Assembly (NCBI RefSeq): GCF_026343115.1
Contig: NZ_JAPEMC010000001.1
Span: 5,807,001 to 5,871,000 of the forward strand
Length of the DNA stretch: 64,000 bases
Source: Streptomyces sp. NBC_00102
Lineage (GTDB): Bacteria > Actinomycetota > Actinomycetes > Streptomycetales > Streptomycetaceae
Reading direction: 5' to 3'
A program made the translations under genes and the position numbers. Below, piece by piece: positions 31,424 through 39,933 of the stretch. The number at the start of each line of letters is the position of its first letter. The first letter of the stretch is position 1. The notes below the pieces were generated by a model that ran no database searches, was not told the origin of the DNA, and saw only the letters and a program-made list of their open reading frames with translations.

Positions 31424-34174
31424 GTGCGCTTGAGAGCCAGACCCTTTGCCGCCCTCCTGACGGCGTTCGCCTTGGCAGCAGGCTTGTCAGGACTAGCCAC
31501 GCCCTCGGTGGCGCAGTCCCGGACGTCGCTGAGCGACGCCACCACGGCGGAAGCATCCGATCTGTCGTCGGCCACCACCCTGGCGGCGGACTCGTACACC
31601 TGGAAGAACGTCCGCGTCGACGGCGGCGGTTTCGTGCCGGGCATCGTCTTCAACCGGAGCGAGAAGAACCTCGCCTACGCCCGTACCGACATCGGCGGCG
31701 CGTACCGCTGGGACCAGTCGGGCAAGCAGTGGAAGCCGCTGCTGGACTCGGTGGACTGGGACCACTGGGGCTACACCGGCGTGGTGAGCCTCGCCTCCGA
31801 CCCGGTCCAGCCGAACAATGTGTACGTCGCGGCCGGCACGTACACCAACAGCTGGGACCCCAACAACGGCGCGGTGCTGCGCTCCACCGACCGGGGCGCC
31901 ACCTGGACGCCCTCGGTGCTCCCCTTCAAGCTCGGCGGCAACATGCCCGGGCGCGGGATGGGTGAGCGGCTCGCCGTCGACCCGCACAAGAACTCGGTGC
32001 TCTACCTCGGCGCCCCGAGCGGCAACGGCCTGTGGCGGTCCACCGATTCGGGTGCCACCTGGTCCAAGGTCACCTCCTTCACCAATCCCGGCAACTACGC
32101 CCAGGACCCGTCCGACACCAGCGGCTACGGCAACGACAACCAGGGCGTGACCTGGGTGACGTTCGACGGGCGCGGCGGCACCTCCGGGACGGCGACCAAG
32201 AACATCTACGTCGGCGTGGCGGACAAGGACAACACCGTCTACCGCTCCACCGACGCCGGTGCCACCTGGACGCGGATCGCCGGACAGCCCACCGGCTACC
32301 TGGCCCACAAGGGCGTCCTGGACGAGGGCACCGGCTACCTCTACCTCTCGCTGAGCGACACCGGCGGCCCGTACGACGGCGGCAAGGGGAAGATCGCCCG
32401 CTACGACACCGCCACCGGCACCTGGCTCGACGTCAGCCCGGTCGCCGAGGCCGACACCTACTACGGCTTCAGCGGCCTCACCGTGGACCGGCAGAAGCCC
32501 GGCACGCTGATGGCGACCGCCTACAGCTCCTGGTGGCCGGACACCCAGATCTTCCGGTCCACCGACAGCGGCGCGACCTGGACCACCGCCTGGGAGTACA
32601 CGAGTTACCCCAACCGCTCCACCCGCTACACCCAGGACGTCTCCTCGGTGCCCTGGCTCACCTGGGGCGCCAACCCCTCGCCGCCCGAGACCAGTCCGAA
32701 GCTCGGCTGGATGACGGAGTCCCTGGAGATCGACCCGTTCGACTCCAACCGCATGATGTACGGCACCGGGGCCACGCTCTACGGCACCGAGAACCTCAAG
32801 AACTGGGACACCGGAACCCAGTTCAAGATCACACCGATGGTGAAGGGGATCGAGGAGACCTCCGTCAACGACCTCGCGAGCCCGCCCTCAGGCGCCCCGC
32901 TGCTCAGCGCCATGCTCGACGTCGGCGGCTTCCGGCACACGAATCTCGACGCCGTGCCCGCCATGATGTACACCTCGCCCAACTTCACCTCCTCCACCAG
33001 CCTCGACTTCGCCGAGGCGTCCCCCAACACCGTGGTGCGCGTGGGTGACGCGGACGCCGCGCCGCACGTCGCGTTCTCGACCGACAACGGCGCCAACTGG
33101 TTCGGCGGCACCGACCCCTCGGGCGTCACCGGCGGCGGCACGGTCGCGGCGGCGGCGGACGGCAGCTCCTTCGTCTGGAGCCCGGCGGGCACCGGGGTGT
33201 ACCGCACCACCGGCTTCGGCTCGTCCTGGACGGCCTCCACCGGCATCCCGGCCGGCGCCACCGTGGAGTCGGACCGCAAGAACCCGAAGAAGTTCTACGG
33301 CTACAAGTCCGGTGTCTTCTACGTCTCCACCGACTCCGGCGCCACCTTCACCGCGAAGCCCTCCACCGGCCTCCCGGCCGAGGGCAACGTCCGGTTCAAG
33401 GCCGTCCCCGGTATCGAGGGCGACGTCTGGCTGGCCGGCGGCGCGACCACCGGTACGTACGGCCTCTGGCACTCCACCGACTCCGGTGCCACCTTCACCA
33501 AGCTGTCCAACGTGGCGCAGGCGGACTCCATCGGCTTCGGCAAGGCGGCCCAAGGCGCCTCGTACCAGACGCTGTTCACCAGCGCGAAGATCGGCGGGGT
33601 GCGCGGCATCTTCCGGTCCACCGACGCGGGCGCGAGCTGGACCCGGATCAACGACGACGCCCACCAGTGGGGCTGGACCGGCGGCGCGATCACCGGCGAC
33701 CCGCGGATCTTCGGCCGGGTGTACGTCTCCACGAACGGGCGCGGCATCCTCTACGGCGACTCCGCGGCCGGTGACACCGGTACCACCGACCCCGGCACCG
33801 ACCCCGGTACCGATCCGGGCACGGACCCCGGGACCGACCCCGGCACCCCGGCCGGTGCCGCCTGCAAGGTGACCTACAAGATCACCAACCAGTGGTCCGG
33901 CGGCTTCCAGGGCGACGTCACCCTCACCAACACCGGTGACACGGCGATCGACGGCTGGAAACTCGCCTGGAGCTTCCCGGGCGGGCAGCAGATATCCCAG
34001 GCCTGGAACGCCACCGTCCAGCAGTCCGGCGCGGCGGTGACGGCCACCGACGCCGGCTGGAACGGCAAGCTCGCGGTCGGTTCGTCGGCGTCCTTCGGAT
34101 TCACCGGCAGCTGGACCGGGAGCAACGGCGCCCCGACCGCCTTCACCCTCGGCGGGAAGAGCTGCTCCCTGTAG
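31424..34174 (+). CDS. Secreted GH74 xyloglucanase with CBM2
   Basis: Extracellular endoglucanase of 916 residues that attacks xyloglucan in plant cell walls. It has a signal peptide (RLRARPFAALLTAFALAAGL, cleavage near residue 30). Two seven-bladed propellers follow, marked by many WxP or BNR-like repeats of the form RSTDxGATW (for example RSTDRGATW, RSTDSGATW). A PGTD repeat linker comes near 785-805, then a C-terminal family 2 cellulose-binding module (CKVTYKITNQWSGGFQGDVT through GGKSC, with terminal cysteines). GTG 31424 has GGAGAGGA upstream and starts the signal peptide. The CebR box implies induction by cello-oligosaccharides. Confidence 0.95.
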   Translation: MRLRARPFAALLTAFALAAGLSGLATPSVAQSRTSLSDATTAEASDLSSATTLAADSYTWKNVRVDGGGFVPGIVFNRSEKNLAYARTDIGGAYRWDQSGKQWKPLLDSVDWDHWGYTGVVSLASDPVQPNNVYVAAGTYTNSWDPNNGAVLRSTDRGATWTPSVLPFKLGGNMPGRGMGERLAVDPHKNSVLYLGAPSGNGLWRSTDSGATWSKVTSFTNPGNYAQDPSDTSGYGNDNQGVTWVTFDGRGGTSGTATKNIYVGVADKDNTVYRSTDAGATWTRIAGQPTGYLAHKGVLDEGTGYLYLSLSDTGGPYDGGKGKIARYDTATGTWLDVSPVAEADTYYGFSGLTVDRQKPGTLMATAYSSWWPDTQIFRSTDSGATWTTAWEYTSYPNRSTRYTQDVSSVPWLTWGANPSPPETSPKLGWMTESLEIDPFDSNRMMYGTGATLYGTENLKNWDTGTQFKITPMVKGIEETSVNDLASPPSGAPLLSAMLDVGGFRHTNLDAVPAMMYTSPNFTSSTSLDFAEASPNTVVRVGDADAAPHVAFSTDNGANWFGGTDPSGVTGGGTVAAAADGSSFVWSPAGTGVYRTTGFGSSWTASTGIPAGATVESDRKNPKKFYGYKSGVFYVSTDSGATFTAKPSTGLPAEGNVRFKAVPGIEGDVWLAGGATTGTYGLWHSTDSGATFTKLSNVAQADSIGFGKAAQGASYQTLFTSAKIGGVRGIFRSTDAGASWTRINDDAHQWGWTGGAITGDPRIFGRVYVSTNGRGILYGDSAAGDTGTTDPGTDPGTDPGTDPGTDPGTPAGAACKVTYKITNQWSGGFQGDVTLTNTGDTAIDGWKLAWSFPGGQQISQAWNATVQQSGAAVTATDAGWNGKLAVGSSASFGFTGSWTGSNGAPTAFTLGGKSCSL

Positions 34175-34197
34175 GGCGGCGGACAGGGACGGCACCT

Positions 34198-34234
34198 GCG
34201 TCGCTCCCGCGCGTTCAGCGTGTGGGAGCGACGC
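34198..34234 (+). terminator. Terminator after the xyloglucanase gene
   Basis: GCGTCGCTCCC (34198-34208) pairs with GGGAGCGACGC (34224-34234), 11 perfect bp, followed by TTT. Confidence 0.85.
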
Positions 34235-34353
34235 TTTCCCGTACCTCACGGTGGCCGGACCCATCGCCTTCATCGCGCCGACCGCGCCACAGGTCGCCGG
34301 TCGGGAGGGGTGTGACTGGTTCTCGTACAGGTTCGTGGACCATACTGCCCGCC

Positions 34354-34998
34354 GTGGAGCAGAGTATCGATTCAAACACGAAGCCCGAGTTCGCCGCGGG
34401 AACCGACCCGGCGTACATTCCCGGCCTCACGGCCCCCGTTCCGGTGCGGACGGGGACGGAGGACGACGAGGAGTCCGCGGCGCCGGCGGAAGCGTCGGAC
34501 GCCACGGACAGCGACGCCGGGGTGACCGACGTCTCCGAGGACACCGCGGACGGCGTTCAGGACGCTGTCCCGGCGGAGCTCTCCGGGGCATCCGACGCCC
34601 CGGAGGAGGCCGTCGTCGAGAAGTCCGACAAGACGTCCGGCGACGACTCCGACAAGACGTCCGACGATGAGTCCGCCGCCGACCATTCCGTCGCCGACGA
34701 TGACGCCGACGAGTCCGGTGCGCCGGTCTTCGAGATCAGCGACCGGCGCGGGTCCATCCGCGTGGACAAGTCGGGAATCCGCTTCACCCTCGACGACCAG
34801 CAGGCCGACTTCGAGTGGTCCGAGGTCTCCGCGGTCGAGGTGAAGACGGCGCGTACGGCTCGCAGGTTCACCCTCACCGTCCACGTCTCCTCGCGCCGCT
34901 GGTTCAACGGCGAGGTGGTCGCGGAGAGCCGCAAGCGGCTCAAGGAGTGGCCCGAGGAGCTCGACGTGGTCCTGGACGCCTACTTCGAGGAGTCCTGA
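34354..34998 (+). CDS. Acidic protein with a C-terminal beta domain, unknown
   Basis: A 214-residue protein, not recognised. Residues 1-125 are a disordered-looking run of Asp, Glu, Ser, Ala and Thr with SDKTSGDD/SDKTSDDE repeats. Residues 128-214 look folded: FEISDRRGSIRVDKSGIRFT, FEWSEVSAVEVKT, RRFTLTVHVSSRRWFNGEVV, then a closing helix. The alternating strands are reminiscent of a PH-like fold. GTG 34354 has no ribosome binding site and lies about ten bases after an ATACT -10-like box, so it is probably leaderless. No operon partner is evident. Confidence 0.65.
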   Translation: MEQSIDSNTKPEFAAGTDPAYIPGLTAPVPVRTGTEDDEESAAPAEASDATDSDAGVTDVSEDTADGVQDAVPAELSGASDAPEEAVVEKSDKTSGDDSDKTSDDESAADHSVADDDADESGAPVFEISDRRGSIRVDKSGIRFTLDDQQADFEWSEVSAVEVKTARTARRFTLTVHVSSRRWFNGEVVAESRKRLKEWPEELDVVLDAYFEES

Positions 34999-35141
34999 CA
35001 CGGCCGGCGCGCGGGAACGCCTGATTCCACCACCAGGAGGGCCGGGAGGACACGAACGCCACCCGGCCCTCCGTCACGCGCGGGTGTGGTTTCCGGGGCG
35101 GGAGCGCACGGCGTGTCCGCCCCGCGCGGCATAATCGCACC

Positions 35142-36155
35142 ATGTCGATCACGGGTGGGGACTTCGTCGAGCTGGGCCGGGGACTGCACGTCTGGCTGCC
35201 GCCGGACCGGGGCTGGGGACTGGCCAACTGCGGCCTGCTCGCCACGCCGAAGGGGGCACTGTGGATCGACACCCCCTACGACCGGACGCTGGCCGGGCAG
35301 TTCCTGGCGGACAGTCAGGAACGACTGCCCGAGGGCGTTTCGGTCGACCGGGTGATCGTCACCCACGCCAACGGCGACCACTTCTGGGGTGCCGGAGTCG
35401 TACCGGACGCCGAGATCATCGTCACGCGCGGCGCCCGCGAGCACATCCACTTCGAGCCCTCGCCGCAGCAGCAGCACTCCCTGATCGCCTCCGGCGACCC
35501 GGACACGCCCCTCGGGGCCTACCTGTCCCGGCACTTCGGCCCGTTCGACTGGTCGGAGACCGAACCGGTCGTACCGACCACGTACTTCACCGGAGAGCTC
35601 GAACTGACCCTGGACGGCCACCCGGTACGCATCACGGCGCTGCCGCCCGCCCACACCACCGGCGACCTGATCGTCCACCTGCCGGACCACGGCACGGTGT
35701 TCACCGGCGACGTGATCTTCGGCTCCACACCCGAGCGGCCCGGCGACCACCCGTGCCACTGGGCAGGTCCGCTCGCGCAGGTGGTCGAGGCGTGCGAAAC
35801 CGTCCTGGCGACCGGCGCGGAGACCATCGTGCCGGGCCACGGTCCGCTGCTCGGCCCGTCCGGAGTCCGTGACCACATCGACTACCTCGGCCATGTGCGC
35901 GAGCGTGCCCACGCCTACCACGCGGCCGGAATCCCCGCACCGGTGGCGGCCCGCCGGATCGTCGCCGAGAACCGCCACCCCGATCTGGGCCTGCCCGAGC
36001 GGCTCGCGGTGACGGTCGGCACCGAGTACCGGCATCTGGACGGTGCCGAGCAGGGCGGCGTTTTCGAGGCGATGTTCGAAGTAGCCGCGCTGGCACGGGA
36101 CATCGAGCAGGGGCTGCTGCCGGCCTTCGTTCCGGAGCAGGCCGCCGACCGGTGA
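35142..36155 (+). CDS. MBL-fold metallo-hydrolase
   Basis: Metallo-beta-lactamase-fold hydrolase of 337 residues. The metal motif is THANGDHFWGAG (HxxxDH near residues 71-76, with Asn at the position often His). Further ligands lie in PPAHTTGDLIVHLPD, FTGDVIFG and VPGHGPL. It binds one or two zinc ions; the substrate could be a lactone, thioester or other ester. Its stop overlaps the start of the lipoprotein gene as GTGA, so the two are made together. The ATG at 35142 is the only good start. Confidence 0.88.
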   Translation: MSITGGDFVELGRGLHVWLPPDRGWGLANCGLLATPKGALWIDTPYDRTLAGQFLADSQERLPEGVSVDRVIVTHANGDHFWGAGVVPDAEIIVTRGAREHIHFEPSPQQQHSLIASGDPDTPLGAYLSRHFGPFDWSETEPVVPTTYFTGELELTLDGHPVRITALPPAHTTGDLIVHLPDHGTVFTGDVIFGSTPERPGDHPCHWAGPLAQVVEACETVLATGAETIVPGHGPLLGPSGVRDHIDYLGHVRERAHAYHAAGIPAPVAARRIVAENRHPDLGLPERLAVTVGTEYRHLDGAEQGGVFEAMFEVAALARDIEQGLLPAFVPEQAADR

Positions 36156-36703
36156 GGGGAGCTTCCGCATCCCCCTGCGCCGGGTCGCTGACCCTCGTGG
36201 CCGGCGCCGCAGCGGCGAGCCTGCTCCTCGGCGGGTGCGGCGCGGGCGAGGCGCCCGCGCCGACGGCCCACGCGACGGAGAACGGGGTCACCGTGACGGT
36301 CACCCTCCTCCCTGGCGACGGTCGCGGCGAGCAGCGGCTCCGGGCGACCTTCGCCCCGCGGCAGCCGGGGTTCCACGTCTACGGCATCGACCTGCCCGAC
36401 GGCGGTGCCGCCGGTGCGGGCATCCCGACCCGGCTCTCCGTGGAGGGGGGCCTCGCCGCCGCGGGCCAACCGACGGCCGACCGCGAGGTCGTCCTCCTGC
36501 GCCCGGCGGGACTCACCGCCGCACTCCCCGTCTACCCGGACGGACCGGTGACCTTCACCCTGCCGGTCCGCCGGACCCCCTCCCGAAGCGCCCCCCGTGG
36601 AGCCCTCCGGGGGGCCGACGTGGTCGTCAGCTACGGAGCCTGCGGGGAGAGCCGCTGCCTCATCCCCGTCAGGGACAAGAGGATCCACCTCGGCCTCGGA
36701 TGA
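36152..36703 (+). CDS. Lipoprotein with a DsbD-alpha-like domain
   Basis: A 183-residue exported lipoprotein. A hydrophobic signal ends in the lipobox LLLGGC, giving lipid-modified Cys29 or so. The rest is beta-rich, and near the C-terminus it has SYGACGESRCLIPVRDK, where two cysteines five residues apart are followed by a proline. This pattern resembles the N-terminal (alpha) domain of DsbD/ScsB reductases, which exchange disulfides outside the membrane. No DsbD membrane partner is adjacent. The GTG start overlaps the MBL stop. The domain call is an inference from the motif. Confidence 0.65.
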   Translation: MRGASASPCAGSLTLVAGAAAASLLLGGCGAGEAPAPTAHATENGVTVTVTLLPGDGRGEQRLRATFAPRQPGFHVYGIDLPDGGAAGAGIPTRLSVEGGLAAAGQPTADREVVLLRPAGLTAALPVYPDGPVTFTLPVRRTPSRSAPRGALRGADVVVSYGACGESRCLIPVRDKRIHLGLG

Positions 36704-36757
36704 GACGGCCCCGGCAGGGGCCCGGGCAGGCGGATTCGCGGGGGCCGCGCCGCGCGG

Positions 36758-37399
36758 TCAGGAGACGTTGCCGCGGATGCTGTCGCCCAGCAGCCCGTCG
36801 CTGAAGGTGACGTACTTGGCGGTGAACGCGCCCGCACCGGTGACGGTGCCCGTGAGGTTCTCGCCCGGGGCGAGCGTGACCATCTCGATCTGGTCCTCGT
36901 CCACGCCGAGTTCAGCCGTGTGCTTGCCGCCGCCGGTGTCGGTGATCGTGAAGTAGAGGGGGTTCACGTCGATGTCCTCGTCCCCGGAGTTGGTGACGGT
37001 GACCTCGACGCTGGTGTAGTCGTCGCCCTCGGCGAGGACTCCCTTCTTGAACGCGACGGCCTTCGCCACGACGGTCACCGGTCCCTCCGTGGCCGGCTTC
37101 CCCTCCGACGTGCCGGAACTCGCTCCGTCCTCGCCGGACCGTGCCTTCGCGGTGGCGGCCGGTTTGCCGGTGTCCTCGGCGTCCTTGGCGGACGGGTCGT
37201 CACCGCCCGACGAGAGAGTGGCGACGAGGGCGACGATCACCACGAGGAACCCGACGATCCCCAGACACCCGAAGCCGATGATCTTCCCGGCCTTGCCCTT
37301 TTTGGGCGCCGGCGGCGCTACCCACCCGGGCTGCTGACCGGGACCCGGCTGCTGTCCGTACCCCGGCTGCTGTCCGTATCCGGGCTGCTCGTGCGACAT
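36758..37399 (-). CDS. DUF4352-type membrane-anchored protein
   Basis: A 213-residue protein with a Gly/Gln/Pro/Tyr-rich cytosolic N-terminus (GYGQQPGYGQQPG repeats, residues 5-25). One membrane helix (KIIGFGCLGIVGFLVVIVAL near 39-58) is followed by a charged linker and an external telokin-like beta domain (KAVAFKKGVLAEGDDYTSVE onward) of DUF4352 type. Such proteins are common in Streptomyces and of unknown role, possibly cell-surface binding. ATG 37399 follows GGGAG. The gene is convergent with the lipoprotein gene. Confidence 0.8.
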   Translation of the reverse strand: MSHEQPGYGQQPGYGQQPGPGQQPGWVAPPAPKKGKAGKIIGFGCLGIVGFLVVIVALVATLSSGGDDPSAKDAEDTGKPAATAKARSGEDGASSGTSEGKPATEGPVTVVAKAVAFKKGVLAEGDDYTSVEVTVTNSGDEDIDVNPLYFTITDTGGGKHTAELGVDEDQIEMVTLAPGENLTGTVTGAGAFTAKYVTFSDGLLGDSIRGNVS

Positions 37400-37717
37400 G
37401 TGTCTCCCTGCGTGGTTCGTGGAGACATGACCGTATCGGCATGAACTGCGGCTATGGAGCGCTGTGTTCCGCCAGTGACGCCTCTGTGACGAACCCGTGG
37501 AGGAGTGTTCGGTTCCGGGCGCGAGCGAGGGCGCGGGCCGCCCGACCGGCACCCCGGAACGGCGCGGGGCACGGCGACTGGATCGACCGAGTCGTCTCGG
37601 GCTACGTTGATGCCTCGTCCGGAGCCGACCCGGCACGTGGCGGGGCCGATCCGGAGGATCGGATTCCCGGCCGTGTCGCTGGTGGGCCGAACGGGTGAAG
37701 GACGAGAGGATTGCCCG
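37400..37717. other. Divergent spacer, nothing recognised
   Basis: A 318-base region between the DUF4352 gene and the SepF leader. Apart from the likely promoters of both, no repeat, operator or RNA structure was identified. Confidence 0.5.
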
Positions 37718-37777
37718 ATGAACAGCGAGCGCAGCCGGTGGACCGTCGACCGGCACACGGACGAGGTGACCCTGTGA
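37718..37777 (+). CDS. 19-codon leader ORF coupled to the SepF-like gene
   Basis: ATG 37718 follows a strong GAGAGGA ribosome binding site and encodes MNSERSRWTVDRHTDEVTL. Its stop overlaps the GTG of the SepF-like gene as GTGA. The downstream RBS (GAGG) lies inside this ORF, so ribosomes translating it could control access to the next start. Confidence 0.55.
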   Translation: MNSERSRWTVDRHTDEVTL

Positions 37778-38169
37778 GCAGGTACGACAGGTACGACGCC
37801 ACTGACGCACAGTGGGAGGGCCTGGCCCAGGTGGTACCGCTGCGGGGCCGCAACGAGTGGCCGTCCCGTGTCGATCACGGCGCGGTCCGGCAGGACAGCG
37901 CCGAGGAGCAGCGCCGACTGGTGGTGCTGCGGGTCCAGGTCTTCTCCGACGCCCGCGAGGTGGCCGAGTACCTCGTCGCGCAGGTACCGGTCCTGCTCGA
38001 TCTGACGGCGGCCGAGACGGACGTGGCCAAGCGCATCCTCGATTTCAGCAGCGGGGTCGTCTTCGGGCTCGGCAGCGGTATGCACCGGGTGGACCGGAAC
38101 GTCTTCCTGCTCGCCCCGATCGGCATGGAGGTCGAGGGGGTCACCCCGGCGGGCATCCCTCAATCGTAG
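37774..38169 (+). CDS. SepF-like (DUF552) protein
   Basis: A 131-residue protein with the SepF core: LVVLRVQVFSDAREVAEYLV, VPVLLDLTAAETDVAKRILD, FSSGVVFGLGSGMHRVDRNV and the closing FLLAPIGMEVE. SepF anchors FtsZ to the membrane and polymerises into rings. Streptomyces carries extra SepF-like paralogues besides the divisome gene. This copy lies away from ftsZ and lacks the usual N-terminal membrane-targeting helix and long linker, so it is more likely a paralogue than the main SepF. GTG 37774 has GAGG eight bases upstream. Confidence 0.85.
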   Translation: MSRYDRYDATDAQWEGLAQVVPLRGRNEWPSRVDHGAVRQDSAEEQRRLVVLRVQVFSDAREVAEYLVAQVPVLLDLTAAETDVAKRILDFSSGVVFGLGSGMHRVDRNVFLLAPIGMEVEGVTPAGIPQS

Positions 38170-38224
38170 GAAGCTTGTCCGGGCAAAACGGTTCGCCCAC
38201 CGGCGCCGTGCGTACGGTCCGGTC

Positions 38225-39454
38225 ATGACCACCACCGCCCCTCCTCCGGGTACGACCCGCGTCTGTCCGCCCCGTACCGCACCCGGCCCACCGGCCCGGC
38301 CCGTCCGCCCCGTCGTCACCGAACTGCGGCTCGCCGCCTTCGCCTCGCACCGGCGCAGAACCCTTCCCCTGGGGCCGTTGACCCTGCTCACCGGCCCCAG
38401 CGGCAGCGGCGCGTCCTCCGCCCTGCGGGCCTACGAGGCGCTGGCCCGGCTCGGCGCGGGCGACGCGCTGGAAGAGGTGTTCCCCGATCCCGTCTCCTGC
38501 GTGCCCGAGCGCGCGGTGGCCGATTCCGAGGGCAGACGCGGGTTCCGCATCGGCTGCACCGTCGACGGCCCGGCCGGACCGGTCCGGCTCGACGTGGCCG
38601 TCCAGGCCGAGCCGTCCCTGCGCATCGTGGGCGAGCGGCTCGCGGCGGGCGGGCAGACCCTGCTCACCACCGCGCTGCGCGACCCGAGCCGCTCCACCGT
38701 GCAGGCCGCCTGGCACACGGCCGGCCAGGTGCCGGTGACCCGGGCTCCCCTCCCGGACGGCCGGCTGGCCACGGCGCTGCTGCCGCTGCGGGTCGCGGGC
38801 ACCACCGAGGGCCAGTTACGCGTACTCGCCGCCGCCGAGCAGGTGGTGGTGGGCCTGCACTCCGCCTTCCCCTGCGATCCGCTGCCCCGGGGGATGCGCG
38901 GACCGGTCCGGGCCGGGGAGGGCCGCCTGCGCCCCGGCTGCGACAACCTCGCCGCGGTGCTGGCCAGGACCCGTACGCAGTGCGCGCAGCGGCACGCCCG
39001 GCTGGTGGCCACGGCGGCGGCCGGGTGCGCGGGGCCGGTGACCGGGCTGACCACACGGGATCTGGCGGACGGCACGGTGGAGGCGCTGGTGGGGCGCGGC
39101 CCCGGGCGCACCACCCCGATGGGCCGCCTCGGCGACGGCGAACTGCGCTATCTCGCCCTCGCGCTGGTGCTGCTGACGGGCCCCCATGTGCTGGAGGTGA
39201 ATACCCCGGACGAGATCCCCTGGGCCATGCGCGCGCTCACCGTGCTGACCGACGGGTTCGACCGGGGCCTGGACGGGCGCCAGGCGGCCGGACTGCTCCG
39301 GCTCGCCGCCGGGATCTGCGCCGACGGACACCTGAGGATGATCGGCACGGTGGGGGAGACGGGCGCCGCCCTGGCCGCCCGGACGGAGGGCGCGACCGTG
39401 GTGGATCTGGCCGCCCGGACGGACGGCGCGACAGTGGTAGACCTGTCCGGGTGA
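38225..39454 (+). CDS. AAA/RecF-like ATPase with a degenerate Walker A and a TTA codon
   Basis: A 409-residue protein laid out like an SMC/RecF-type AAA ATPase: beta strand LRLAAFASHRRRTLPLGPLT, P-loop GPSGSGAS (57-64), a signature-like LGDGELRYLALALVLLTG near residue 300-317, and a C-terminal strand VRMIGTVGET-like. The invariant Walker A lysine is Ala63, so ATP hydrolysis is doubtful. Leu198 is encoded by TTA (38816-38818), making translation dependent on bldA tRNA. The C-terminus ends in a 12-residue duplication (AARTEGATVVDL/AARTDGATVVDL). Its stop overlaps the MazG start as GTGA, and the two probably work together. Confidence 0.72.
   Translation: MTTTAPPPGTTRVCPPRTAPGPPARPVRPVVTELRLAAFASHRRRTLPLGPLTLLTGPSGSGASSALRAYEALARLGAGDALEEVFPDPVSCVPERAVADSEGRRGFRIGCTVDGPAGPVRLDVAVQAEPSLRIVGERLAAGGQTLLTTALRDPSRSTVQAAWHTAGQVPVTRAPLPDGRLATALLPLRVAGTTEGQLRVLAAAEQVVVGLHSAFPCDPLPRGMRGPVRAGEGRLRPGCDNLAAVLARTRTQCAQRHARLVATAAAGCAGPVTGLTTRDLADGTVEALVGRGPGRTTPMGRLGDGELRYLALALVLLTGPHVLEVNTPDEIPWAMRALTVLTDGFDRGLDGRQAAGLLRLAAGICADGHLRMIGTVGETGAALAARTEGATVVDLAARTDGATVVDLSG
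39371..39442 (+). repeat. 36-base tandem duplication at the ATPase C-terminus
   Basis: Copies 39371-39406 and 39407-39442 match at 32 of 36 bases and duplicate 12 residues just before the stop. All four differences are at or near third codon positions, so the protein repeat is almost exact. Confidence 0.85.
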
Positions 39455-39810
39455 ACGATCTCGATGTGACACAACTCCAGCGACGACTCGTCGCGTTCGC
39501 CGAGTCCAGGGAGTGGGGGCAGTACCACACCCCCAAGAATCTGGCTGCTGCCTTGAGCGTCGAAGCCTCCGAACTGCTGGAGATCTTCCAGTGGATGACC
39601 CCGGAACAGGCGGTGGCGGTGATGTCCGACCCGGGGACGGCGCACCGGGTGGAGGACGAAGTGGCCGACGTCCTGGCCTATCTGCTCCAGTTCTGTGCGG
39701 TCCTCGGAGTGGATGCGCTGGCGGCGCTGTCGGCGAAGATCGACCGGAACGAGACCCGTTTTCCGGTCCCGGGACGGCCCGGCGCCCCTGAGCATCACTC
39801 TTCGGAGTGA
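39451..39810 (+). CDS. MazG-type nucleotide pyrophosphohydrolase
   Basis: A 119-residue all-alpha NTP pyrophosphatase of the MazG/dCTPase (RS21-C6) group, which hydrolyses (d)NTPs to monophosphates. Metal ligands are visible: EASELLEIFQW (EExxE-type, near 38-48) and EDEVADVLAYLL (ExxD, near 69-80), with the N-terminal RLVAFAESREWGQYHTPKNL typical of the group. The GTG overlaps the ATPase stop. The last codons and stop are part of a terminator stem. Confidence 0.87.
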   Translation: MNDLDVTQLQRRLVAFAESREWGQYHTPKNLAAALSVEASELLEIFQWMTPEQAVAVMSDPGTAHRVEDEVADVLAYLLQFCAVLGVDALAALSAKIDRNETRFPVPGRPGAPEHHSSE

Positions 39811-39819
39811 TCAGCTTTT
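39794..39819 (+). terminator. Terminator with a TTCG loop spanning the MazG stop
   Basis: ATCACTC (39794-39800), TTCG loop, GAGTGAT (39805-39811), then CAGC and TTTT. The MazG TGA (39808-39810) lies in the descending arm. Confidence 0.85.
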
Positions 39820-39893
39820 CCACAATCGACTGTGTATCCACAGATTTCCGAATTCCTCTGTCCTTTCGGTACCGCCTACCTCACTGTGGGTAA
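39816..39893. promoter_or_regulatory. Three DnaA-box-like 9-mers
   Basis: TTTTCCACA (39816-39824), GTATCCACA (39834-39842) and, on the other strand, TTACCCACA (39893-39885) each differ from TTATCCACA at one base. They cluster in an AT-richer 120-base gap. They could titrate DnaA or let it regulate the next gene; they are too few for an origin. Confidence 0.4.
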
Positions 39894-39933
39894 TGGACTA
39901 GGTGACCGGGTTTTCGTAGTGACGGGGGACCGA

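Noticed and set aside
39451..39810. Toxin-antitoxin gene of the mazEF type
   Set aside because: MazG-type motifs indicate a nucleotide pyrophosphohydrolase; it is unrelated to the MazF toxin.
39816..39893. Replication origin
   Set aside because: Only three imperfect boxes and no dnaA or dnaN nearby; Streptomyces oriC carries many more boxes.
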